In this document: positions 1-10,936 of the stretch, one piece after another
Position numbering within the stretch: the first letter of the stretch is position 1
Layout: every line of letters starts with the position of its first letter
NCBI GenBank assembly: GCA_003864495.1
Contig: PEDN01001400.1
Span: 1-64,000, forward strand
Direction of reading: 5' to 3'
DNA length: 64,000 bases
Origin: Nemopilema nomurai
Lineage: Eukaryota; Cnidaria; Scyphozoa; Rhizostomeae; Rhizostomatidae
Position numbers and translations under genes: made by a program
Notes under the pieces: model-generated
The model's input: the letters and a program-made list of their open reading frames with translations, nothing else
The model's database searches: none
Told to the model about the DNA's origin: nothing

Positions 1-959
1 TGCACATTATTCACACTCACCATCTCACAGAAATATCAACCACTCACCACCAAAACTTTTTTGGCAGCTGAGCTTTTAATACAAACCATGATTCACACTG
101 AGATGGGGACTGGAATTCTACTTTCACAGAAAATATTTCTGGCACTATGGTGTGAGCAGCATTGCTCATAAGTTAATATGCTTGGTTAAATTAATTTGGT
201 GCATGTTAAAACTTCTCCATCAAATGCACTTTACAATTCGAATGATTTTGCCTCTGACTCTTTGAGGCTATTTTCCTTCTGATTTTGGTTTTTCCATCAT
301 GATGATTGACTAAATGAATCAATGTTTGGCTAAAGGTGATTTCTCTCCTTTAGCATTTATGCATTAGGTTAAAGCCATATCTGATTTGTTGAGTTAGACA
401 GGCCCACTCAGAGTCAGTTTCATTTAAACATGTCTTGAATTTCTTCAGCTAAATACAATATTGTTTTACTCTAATACTATGTTGCTAGATTTTATGATGA
501 CTTAGGAGCAATTGCAGGTCTTGCTATATTCATTAAATGACTTGGTTTGTATTGCATACCAAATAATCTACTCAGTCTCCGAAATAAAAGTGGCGTTCCA
601 TCAAATATCAGAAAGCTAGCTCAAAAAGGAAATTCTGTCAATTGAATCATTATTTACAATCAGTCATGAATCGGGAGAACTCTAAGCAATCCCAATATTG
701 CAACAATGCACCCACCATATAAAATACCCTAGGTATCAAAACAGGGTCCATGCCCCTTCCTTTAATTTCTTCCGGATGAACATCAGGCAAGAAATGGTTT
801 TTGTCATAACATCTATGTTCAAATAAGTTTCTCAACCAGAACATTGCAGAAAGTTTTGAGCCAGATACTTAGGTTCCCAGAAAGAAAAAAATTTTTTCCA
901 CCTCTGCACATCATACTAAGCAAACTAGCAATAATATAAAGAGAGAATATCAGTTGTAC

Positions 960-2927
960 CTGTCTCCAATGGGTAAGCATCAGGCAAAAATCTGCATCAC
1001 TTGTTTTGGAAGCAAAACCATTGCAGGAAGAACCAACAAGATGGAGACTAGCACCTAAAAAGTATTGGAAAGGATAAACTTATAATTTCAATACTGGTAC
1101 AGATTGATGAGAGTACAGATTGCACCAAAACCCAAAGTGAAAACAATTTCTGAATTATTTGAGGTTGAGGTTGAGGCCCTGCTCTAAGCATAATGGAGGT
1201 GCCCAAAAAAAGAGATCCTTTTTAGGCACTCTATTTCACACCCCTAAATAAAATATCCTTGAGAGCATACTTCAGGAGAATATATTATTAGAAATTCAAC
1301 AGTGATACGAAAAAGGACCATAACATTAAAAAAAACATGCAACAAACAGCATTAAATAAATCTTTCGGAGAATACACTTGGCAATCTGTTGTGTCCTTGG
1401 TTTAGATGGATATCAGATTAAAAATGGTATCAAAGACAAAACATTGAATTTGCTGACATAATATTGCTGTCAGTTGGGAGGAGTATTTAAGCTTGACAAA
1501 GTGTATGATTATGCTTGATCAAGTTAAAATTGCCCAAAACATTATTATCTTCTGTTTTGAGGGGCTTGATTAAACTGGGGAAAGTCTTTTAGGTTGTCTT
1601 TTCACCGAAGAGTTTTGGAGTCAGTCTAAAATTCTATGCAAAATCCAATTCTTTATAGACAGAAAAGGTCTTCACTTGGACTCAGCCAATCACACAATCC
1701 TCTCACAATCTTCTAGTCTTTTTTATCCATAACTGGCTATTTTCTTTTTGTCAGTTTTTGATCATTTTGTCAGCTTCACCACTTTGCTGTCTGCCTTTTT
1801 TTGAAGAAAACTCAGTGAAGTCTAAAATCAATCATGACACTAAACCTAATGTTGAGATGAAACATATCCTAGACAGTAACTTGAACACACTAGAGAGTCT
1901 TCTAGTTTATTCAAAGAAATGAAACTCTACAGTAAAAGTATGATTAGTGAAATGAAATAAGAAAAGTTGTTAAGCTCATACATACCAGGAAACTCTCTTC
2001 TAAATATTCCCAAAAGAGTAGAACGTAACCTGAGCTTTTTTTCTAGCATCTCTTGGGTTTGCTCACATTCAGCTGAATATTGGATAATTTCATTTGAAAG
2101 CTGGATGAATGAGAAACTGTCAATGCACATTCAGTAAATGAGTAAATCATTGTTATATTGCTAATGTTTTAATGAAATAATCAAATTATGATGGCAAGCA
2201 CATTCACTTTATTAATATACCAGTTGTCATACCAACATCAATAAATAAGACTGACCGACTGAATAGCCAGATGCGGAACGGTCAGCTTTTGGTTATCTTC
2301 TGATGTTTGCATACTCTGAGGAGTGTCGGACGAAAAAAGTACTTTTAAGTATGCAAAAAATAGTTCCGCTTTTTCTAGCAATTGTGAAAGAAGAAAGGTA
2401 CTGATTTTCATGATTAGCCTGACTTTGTAGTGTTGGCAAGCATATGACATAAAAACATTGAATTTCATTTAGATCAGCAAGGAATTCTAAAACCAAATTC
2501 ATCATGAAATAGAACCAAAAACATATAGTCAAAGCAAAATTATCATTATGCAACTGAATGATAGCAGAGTAAAAAATCAAAATGCACATACCAATTCAAA
2601 ATAAGACAAGTTTGGGCTAACATCAACTTGAATAACATGGCCTGGACCCTTCTTTTTCTTGTTATCTGGTTCATCATTAACAATCACAAGGCCGCTTGGT
2701 TGAGCAGATGAATGACTTCTTCGTTTCCGATTTACTGAATTTTGTTCCTGATAATTAGACTTTTTATGACTTGTGTTTGGGGTAAATGCTTGATGGAAGT
2801 TCATGTCAGGAAAGGAATGTACACGATTTCTAAACTGATGTGCTGTTCTGTTCTGTTCCAGAGGAAATACTGGGGTCAGTGGCATAAATAATTCTCCATT
2901 TTGCTGCCTTCTGCTATTTGATTGCAT
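960..2927 (-). CDS. TENT2: GLD-2-like cytoplasmic poly(A) RNA polymerase (TENT2 family), 5' part
   Basis: Non-canonical poly(A) polymerases of this family add A-tails to cytoplasmic mRNAs. Exons read on the minus strand: 2592-2927 (112 codons from ATG 2927, low-complexity, with a KKKK basic patch, typical of the disordered N-terminus), 2256-2400, 1986-2100 and 960-1054. Exon 1986-2100 encodes a helix ending REFPG and splices in phase 1 to exon 960-1054, which reads ASLHLVGSSCNGF then SDADFCLML: the nucleotidyltransferase GSS motif followed by the DxD catalytic aspartates. This matches the GLD-2 order (amphipathic helix, FP, LVGSS.NGF, SD.D.CL). Splice signals are GTATGT, GTCAGT, GTATGT and GTACAA. 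The join between 2592-2927 (phase 0) and 2256-2400 does not keep frame, so a micro-exon, another splice site or an indel is missing. The third catalytic Asp and the PAP-associated domain were not found and should lie beyond position 1. A 5'UTR acceptor lies near 2990. Confidence 0.82.
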
Positions 2928-5757
2928 TGTTGATGGAAGCTAAGCTTCTATAATCATCTAGGTACTCTTCAGACTTCCTCTCTTATGCTGCAAAACAAAT
3001 ACAAAAATAGTACAATAGTACATAATATGATAATACATTAACAAAGACAATGTATGTATAGTAAATATGCTGGAAAACAGAAACACAATCAAATATTAGC
3101 CAGCAAGATAAAGAATGGTATTTCTGATTGCCTGCCATTTAGGTAGTTACTTGCATAAATGTTTTTGCAACTCAAACTTTTGAATGAATATCTGAAATTA
3201 TTTGAAGCCGTACTGTTTTCTGAATACATCTTGTGTCGGTTCAATATGGAAGAAATGAGATAACTACTTATAATAATATGTATTGACATTTGAAAATATT
3301 AATACTAGCACATTAAACCAGCCCCCCAAAACCCTGCTTCATGGGCTTTACTCTATCTGAGAAAATATAATAACCCTTAAAACTACCCCTAAAAACATTA
3401 GGAAGATTAGCTTTGGAACGACAAGAGCCTCCATTCAAATTCAAAAGTGTTATCGCAGGGACTGGACACTTGAAACAAAAATGAAATAAAATGATTCTAC
3501 CTTTGGAACCTTTCAATAAATACTTCCCAGTTTCCTTGTTATCTAATACATTGTGTGTACCGAACAGTATCTAAAGCATTTCATTGAGTATCAAGAACAA
3601 GTTTAAAACGATGTGTACTTATTTATTTTTTAAACAAAAGGAGGTTTCGCAGTACTTTAAACAACTTTATTTTGAATAGTAATTCAATATTATACTTGAA
3701 TAGTTATTTAAGACAGAATTGAAACAAGGTAAATATAGTATAATCGAGACAAATCATTGAATTACGCAAATCGGCTTAGTAGAAGGCGCCTTTAAATTTG
3801 CAAGGGCAGCTCTGCCAAAATAAATGTTCACGGGCAACATCACTGTCACATTCTGCAATTTTACCGGAGATAAATAAATTTTTTACATAATCATTTACTT
3901 GCTACTGCACGAAAAAATAGTAGATGAGAGCATGAATATAAAAAAAAACTAGACAAGTTGAAGCTGCTTACTCCAAAAATAATGCATGCCAGAACATTTT
4001 TGATTTCTAGAGAGCATTTTCATACAAAATCACCGAGTTGCTGCAAGCAAAATTAAACAAACAACAAGGGGGTAACATGTCTAAAGCGTAGGATCTTTAG
4101 TAGCCTTCAATCCTCACTCTTTTGGCGAGTAGAATTTTAGGCCGGTAGATACCAACAATTCGTCTTTTCACCTCTTCGGCACAAGATTTCCACAAGGGTA
4201 CGCAAATTTGACAAAATAGCTTGTTTAAATATACTCACATTAAATTAAGTCTATCCACAATTTTAGCAGAAAACTAATCCAAGTTTTCGCGCGCGGTGAC
4301 AACCCATTCACACCGCAAAGTTCTCTCGTGTCTTTTCGGTGGCCTAAGGTTTCTCGTGTATTGCAATTGAGTTGAATTGCATTTTCAACAGCAACTGCGT
4401 GGAAGACACGTAGAACAGCGAAGGAGCATTCCACAGTACCAGTGACAAAAGCATTCAAGGAATATTTGCAAGCCTTGCACGATATTTTTGTAGGAAAGTT
4501 TTTTTTAGAAAAGTAATACTCGATTCGTTAAAAATGTAAGAAAGTTCAGTACTGGATTTTGCAAACCAGAGAGTTGTTTTTGCCCAAAAAAGATAAACAA
4601 GCAAAACTATGAGTAAATTTCATCCTGTGACAAATCAGAGTTAGTCAGGAAAAGCATTTTAAAACTGATTAATGGATCCAGTAGTATCTTATTACAAATG
4701 AAACATAATTAGAACATCTCGCCTCAGTATTTGAAGCTTTTGTGAATAAACATTTGTTTATAAATTAATTGAAGAGTTGGCCAGTGCCAATGTAAATAAG
4801 TTGATGGTGTCAAAGAATATTGGGAGGCCTTGAGAAAGCTTCATTAATGCAGCTGGTTTGACAAAAGTTCGAAATATTATTTGCAAAAGCAAAGTTTGTT
4901 AGGAACTTGCAAGCCTACTTTTCTAGTGTGCTGCTTAGCATAAGGATACCCAGTATGTTAACTGTACTTTGCCCTTAATAACTTCAAGCAGAACAACCTG
5001 TCACTACCTCTATTTGTTTGCAAGGCTAGTAAAACCATAGATAATCCATCCCATCATAAATTAGAGGTTTAGGCATCATAACAATATTTGTGAGGATAGT
5101 ATCCCACTAGCAAAAACCTATGACGTTGTTCTATTGGCAGGACCACCTGGAAACTCACAATGTGAGGGTGAGGAAGGAGAAGAGTGGAAGGTAACACTGC
5201 TATATCCTAACAGGGATGGGAGAGCTTATGGGGCAAAATAATAACAGTTAGAAAATTTATATACTATTTATTTTCATTTTTACAACTATGAATCAACAGA
5301 AGAAACTTTTTTGGTATCTAGTTGAAAACAAAAGACAATTTTTACTACAATATTTCAATGTACTTCAATGAATGTGCTTTGTTGTATGTGCTAGCAAACT
5401 TTGCCTCTCTGTTTGAGGTACCTTGGTCAGCTGGTTCAAATGACCAAAAACTGGCCCTTTGTTGCTCTCACTACAGACTGGTGAACACTTTTTATCCATC
5501 AATCTATTATTTCTTGCACTTTGAGCATTATACCGATACTTGGTCCTGCTCAGTATTGATATAGAAGTAAAAGTAGAAACATCTATTCAATCTGAGCAAT
5601 TATAGATGCCTGACAGACATTGAGGGGAAAACCAACAACTTCTGTCATCAAGTCCACCCAATTAAATCGTGCAACAGCTAAAGCTGAGATGTAAACAGGA
5701 AGAGAAGACAGAAAAATCTCCAGATTTGATTTATGCATATGATGGGATAACAATGAA
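2928..5757. other. Gene-free stretch between the GLD-2-like gene and RPL36
   Basis: AT-rich. No coding exon could be supported. A minus-strand acceptor just above position 2985 indicates that the GLD-2-like gene has a 5'UTR intron here. The only CpG-containing block, about 4280-4340 (it includes cgcgcgcgg), is a plausible promoter or first-exon region for that gene. This is inference from composition only. Confidence 0.4.
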
Positions 5758-6963
5758 TTACTGCTTTTCCTTTGAACGTTTCATTTGTGTTAAGATGGCT
5801 GACAGTTCATCACGCTTCTTCTTTCCTCTTCTGTGTGTTCCGAGCTAGAATTAGAGAATATCACACATGTAGCAGAAAGCAGCATAATGATTCATCTCCT
5901 GACAAACTAGTTTCACATTCTAAATCTCATGATTGACTTTCCAGCCATATCATTATTCACAAGATTTGCAAAATTCCTTCAACCTCTGATTCATCTCAGT
6001 TAATCTACAAACAGTGTACCCTTGTGTAAACTTAAAACCTGACAACCTATACACTGAAAACCTTCAATCTTTGGCCTGAACAATGATTCACAGAAAATAA
6101 TGCTGCTCTTTGTGTCAATGCTTTATTTACTAAACTCAGTGTACCAAACTTTGATTGACAACATATGCAAGAAATTCAAAGTGGGGTATAGGCTAGTGTG
6201 CCCAGGTTATCAGTCTAGCAAAGTTCTCTTTCTTCAAAATAAAGAAACATCAAACAAAACAACATTGTGCAGAGTTTTCCACGTAAATGCATGTCATTAA
6301 TAGCTTGTTCACAGTCCATTAATGTACAACATGAGTGTTTACCAGGTATTACCAATTGGAGTTAATGTAAAACAACAAAAGTTGTGAGGCTTGAGCATAA
6401 AATGAGAACTTACCCTCTTCTTGATGAATTTCAATGCCCTCTTATCTTTCTGTACTTTAAGCAATTCCATTGCCCTTTTTTCATATGGTGCAAAACCAAC
6501 AACTTCTTTGATGATATCTCGACAAAACTTCACTCTTTTGTTCAGTTGCTAGAATGGAAAAATCAATTTACAAAAAAGTGTATGACACATCTAAGAAATA
6601 TATATAAATAAAGCTATCAAGTCTTATAAAATATCAAATATAAGCTTATAAAATAAAAATCTCTTCATAAAAATTTGTGATACAGAGCTTTGCACCTCTA
6701 TAAAAGACCTCTTGAAGATAGACTTAGTAGCTTGACTGGTGTATCTCAACATACTTAATACGTGTATAACTTTCTCTGTCTTGATGCAACTAGAGCTAAC
6801 AGAAGAGCAAACATATACAGGTTTAAAAAAGAGAAGAAAATACTGGCTGAATAGAATTAGGAGCACATACCCCTTTTCGCCTTGATGGTTTGGGCTTCTG
6901 TGTGTTCTTTGTTGTTTTATGGCCTTTGGAAAGGCCCACTGACATCTCAATGGTTGGTGCCAT
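5758..6963 (-). CDS. RPL36: 60S ribosomal protein eL36 (complete, 3 coding exons)
   Basis: Structural protein of the large cytosolic ribosomal subunit. Coding exons on the minus strand are 6871-6963 (31 codons, starting [20 protein letters not shown]), 6414-6548 (45 codons, contains [15 protein letters not shown] and [11 protein letters not shown]) and 5758-5844 (28 codons plus TAA, starting [15 protein letters not shown]). All introns are phase 0 GT-AG and the total is 104 residues, close to the 105 of human eL36. Conservation with eL36 is strong throughout, including the basic C-terminus. The ATG lies five bases after a 3' splice site (ttgtttgttccag), so a 5'UTR intron separates it from the leader exon at about 7425-7454. 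Nothing in it looks damaged. Confidence 0.97.
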
Positions 6964-7424
6964 GTTGCCTGGAACAAACAAGGAAAGATTATTAAGGTCA
7001 TAAAAACATAAAAAGTCCTTAATTATCAAATCAAGGTATGCAGCATACTGTTCAAAAAAGCTGACGACGCTTGACAGTTGAATTCAAGCTGAGACGATAG
7101 AAATTCAAGAAAATCAGCATAGAAAGCCCATAATAAATAAATAGGTGATTTCAAAATTACTTGTGTATTGAGTATAGAAATTATCCAGGCATTTTTAATT
7201 AAAATTTTGACAACTACCTACATGTAAACCATTGGAGACTTTGGGTTTGTTTTCAGACTAACGATTTACCTTCAAAATTTATCGATCAAGCCGCTCCTTC
7301 CAAAAAATATGGAAACAAAGAAGCCTAAACAACAGTACTGAATAAAAAAATGGGCTGATGATGGCGAATTTCTATTGCATGAGAAGATGTGATACGATTA
7401 CAGTGGGTGACCGTTCTCTCCTAC

Positions 7425-7454
7425 CTTTGTAGTTTGTCGCCACTTCTCGAAAGG
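7425..7454 (-). promoter_or_regulatory. Probable RPL36 leader exon with 5' TOP-like start
   Basis: On the minus strand the sequence CCTTTCGAGAAGTGGCGAC runs to acaaag, then a donor GTAGGAGAG (intron 6964-7424). A leader that begins with C and a short pyrimidine run and is followed by a 5'UTR intron is the usual structure of animal ribosomal-protein genes under TOP/mTOR translational control. The transcription start is inferred; RNA 5' ends were not available. Confidence 0.6.
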
Positions 7455-10400
7455 CCTAATTTTTTACGAAATCGAGGCATTGGCATTGTTGCTTATTCAG
7501 ACTGAGGCTGTTAGCAACAGCACATTTCGTATTCATCTTTCTAGACATGTCTGGATTCAAATTGCAAAACTTTACTTGAAAATAACGATAGATTAAATAA
7601 TAAAATTTAGTGATTATGCATACTTAGGCATAAAGAGGGGCACATAATGTTAGGAGTAGAAACTTTCCACGCAGGGTAAATATCATAATCAAAACAAACA
7701 TGGATGTGCAGTAAAGTTTTAACAACTCAACCTTGCAAGGACATCAACTAATCTTATGCATTAGTTTTGCGAAAAAGTTTATTTTTGAGCTCTTGCAGTA
7801 ATATTTAACTATTTGAAGGAAGTATTTGAGTTTCCAATGAGCGGATGAAGCATAAATGTGAAATCGGAGACAATACAGGATCGGATACAGCATTATAAGT
7901 AAGGGGAGGGGGCGTAGGGATAACTTGATTGCACAACGTAAAAACTGCGTGCCGAAAAGTCCTGGGAAGGGGGGTACAGCAGTGGTCCAGAGATTTTGCC
8001 ATTTCTGAGGCCTTAAAATGGTTTAGAATCCTTAAATTTCTTCCCAAAGAGACTCAAAGTTTGTGAAGTTCGTGGAAGATTGTGCGCTATTAAAAACAAC
8101 TGAGTTAATATTTCTGCTCCATTTGGTGTATGCCCCTTACGCCCCCCCCCCCCTTGGATTTGGTCCTTCGATATTAAGCTTGTGTAAACGTGAAAAAGCT
8201 CTTGGCTACATTTCTGAATAGCGGTTTCACTTCTCAGGAGCACTGTGAGATCTATGGCCACGCTATTCTCTTCAAGACGGATAGTGTACCCCGAGGGGCA
8301 AATCACTCCAAAAAATCTCGTATGCTTTTTGTGAAAATCCTATTGTTTTATCGAAAATCCCTGGAAATCCTATTGTTTTCGTGGAAATCTCGTATGCTAT
8401 TTGCAAGAGTGAATTGCCCCTCGGTATACCCGGTGCTAGTGTCAAAATCTCAAAGAAAGCTTGGATAGGATGGAACCGTCCAGTTTCATATCCTCTCTGA
8501 CGTCATCCAGGGATGATAGTAGCCTGCGACATAAGCAGCCAATTGATAACTTCAGAGCTGCTTATCAGTGGGCGACACTCGAGTGGTGAGAATATGCCTT
8601 CATCATAGATGCTGATGCACACCAGCAAACGGGATTGCTTGAAGTAAATTTCCCTTTGACATAGAAAACAACGGATTTGTTTCGTAGTGAAAAAAAGAAA
8701 TGGAAAGTAAATTCGAATACTAGTTATGCTTGCAGGAAACCTCTGTTGAAGAAAGTAATCAATCTAAGTTTTTCTTCGTTGTCTGCCTATTTCGGGTACC
8801 TCATCCTCTTATACATAACATTTCTTTATTATTTCTTGATAATGTCCATTCGATTCTCCGTAACATTTAATAATTTGATTCTTGGAGCAACCCTTCATCA
8901 GATTTTAATTTTTAAGAAATGCATCAGCTCCTACTTTACTATTTCTTTCACCGTCTGCCATGAAATCCTAACACCTGTGTTAAAATTAAGTAGCTCCACG
9001 TTGGCGGTGACAAAGAATTAAGTTTGCAAGTTTATTAATGTGAATTAGTTTCTACTTACAATTTACTGCTATTTTTGACGCTTTTCTGGCGGGATATTCT
9101 CGAGAAAACTTTTTGCACCAAGCGTCATATTGGAAATTTTTGGACTACCATGTCCTTTAAACATTTGACACATCCTTACTTTGTGAGGAAATCATTTCCA
9201 AAGTTTTCGTAAAAAGGAATAAAATCTAAAAATTAAATTTAACCGAGGGGGCACAAACTTGGGGCCTGCTCTGTAGCCCCTGAGCAGGATATGGGATAGG
9301 TCCATGCATCGTGAAACAAAAGGTTGAAATAAATTAAGAATCGTATCATTTGGAATTAGTTTTAATGGCATGTAATAAAAATACAATGATGGTAGGAAAA
9401 TGTGTTGTTTGTTATTGAAGCGTAAAAACGTCATTTTGTGGGCAGACTTGTTTTCTACTCCTTTAATTCAAGATTGCGTTACCTTCAGTTGGAGATTATC
9501 AAAAGAAACAACAAGGTACTTACCGACCTCTTTAAAGGAACTGCGTGCGATTGAGAATAAGAATACAAAAAACTTGGAGAATATTTCGTTCTGTTGTGTT
9601 GGATATTTCTTCCCTACGGGATGCGCTTGTGACAAACAGCACTGTGAAGGAGAGAATTGGAATGGAGAGGAAGTGGCGACTGATGGTGTGCCAACATGGT
9701 TGCTCACTTGCTTGGAATTTCAAGGTTATTCGGGGTTAAGGATTCAACTGTCAAGTTTTAGGCGCGTACAGATAGAGGTATGGTTTCGATCCTTTTAAAA
9801 GTTTGCCTATATCTCATTTACTCATCTTCTAGTTTACTTTGACACCAAAGTTTGCTTCGTAAAGTCTGCAGTTTGGTCCTAGACAGTTTTTCACCCCTGC
9901 GGTGGGAGTTCAACGTTGAAGAATCGCTTGAGAGACGAGGGTTGGTATGAAATGCCTGGGGAGTTTTTCTCGATGATAAGATAAAGCATGCTTTTCGTAA
10001 TGATATTTGTAAAAGCAGCATCAAATTTTTTTCAAGCCTACTATATTTTGCTGATTTTGAATGTTTTAATCAAGTTTGACGTCAGAACTTTTTTTTTGAA
10101 TCAAATTCAGTCGAACAATGCATAGGAAAAGACATTGACTTCATAACGAGTAAGAGTAATTATACTAAGAATCACTTAGAACTCAAAACAAGTTTAAGCA
10201 AAGCTGAAAATGATTTAAATTTGTCACGCATGCGAAGGTTAATCATTTTTCTATTAGATCGATGAGATGAACTTGATCATCAGGCAGTAAATTGTGTTAA
10301 TAGGTTTAGTTGATAACAAAGACATTTAGTAGTTCATTTGATTCATTAATTTCTTTTTTGTTGATAGTTGATGCATGAGACTCTATGGTAGTTTTACCAG

Positions 10401-10912
10401 CAATTCATTAACTAAGCTATTTAAGATAAATTTGACATTGATGGCTTTATCTATTACCTGTTTCTGTAATCAATTTTTGTGTGGTTCATTTAATTTCAGT
10501 CTATGGATCTCTTATTTGTTTTCAAATATAGAGCTATTTGTTTTCAACTTCTTGTAAAAAGAAATGGTGACATTTTGAGCTTTATTTTAAACAAACAGTG
10601 AATATAATCCCATTGCTGTTTGTTGTCTCAGATTTTCAACCTGACACACAAAGCTTCCCCTGGGAAGTCATCTTGCCAAATGATATTTTCTGTGAACAGA
10701 TGCACCAGTGCCCTTCCATCCAATCAAAACTGAAAGAACAACCATACATAAACTTTAATGCAGCTTGTCTGTTGATCCTTCTGTAAAAGACCTGTTGACG
10801 AAGGAAGGCTGGTGGGCACCCTCTATATGTTTATCAGTTATATGACCTTTAGATTTGCAAGTGATTGAAATGAAATATGTACATCTTCTGTCATGAATGT
10901 TTTTTGTATCAG
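7455..10912. other. Intergenic region between RPL36 and the first synaptotagmin-like gene
   Basis: Several ORFs of 60-132 codons occur here (for example 8677-9021 and 9400-9798 on plus), but none shows family similarity or splice context I can defend. It holds the foldback element at about 8280-8435 and a short C-tract at about 8146-8155. The leader exon of the synaptotagmin-like gene should lie here, possibly near 9840-9960, because the coding exon is preceded by a 3' splice site at 10912. Confidence 0.4.
8282..8432. mobile_element. Short foldback (MITE-like) element
   Basis: Inverted repeats CCGAGGGGCAAATCACTC (near 8289-8306) and GAGTGAATTGCCCCTCGG (near 8407-8424) face each other about 100 bases apart, with one mismatch in 18. 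Inside, two short blocks occur twice: AATCTCGTATGCT (about 8316 and 8385) and ATCCTATTGTTTT (about 8337 and 8369). The structure suggests a small non-autonomous DNA transposon or its remnant. Target-site duplications could not be defined, so the ends are approximate. Confidence 0.45.
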
Positions 10913-10936
10913 GCTGGGACAATGAAGAATGGATGA
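10913..10936 (+). promoter_or_regulatory. 5'UTR splice acceptor and overlapping 4-codon uORF
   Basis: A good 3' splice site (ttttttgtatcag) ends at 10912, so the coding start lies in the second exon. Upstream of the main ATG at 10929 is ATG AAG AAT GGA TGA (10922-10936). Its stop codon overlaps the codons just after the main start in another frame. This could lower initiation or permit reinitiation; no functional data. Confidence 0.45.

Noticed and set aside
650..844. 64-codon minus-strand ORF (FWLRNLFEHRCYDKNHF) as a further GLD-2-like exon
   Set aside because: No acceptor in front of it and no match to the GLD-2 catalytic core that should follow the DxD exon.
5845..7424. snoRNA genes inside RPL36 introns
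   Set aside because: Ribosomal-protein introns often host them, but I found no paired C and D boxes or H/ACA layout on the minus strand.
8677..9021. 114-codon hydrophobic ORF resembling membrane segments
   Set aside because: Composition is explained by T-rich sequence; no family motif and no splice context.
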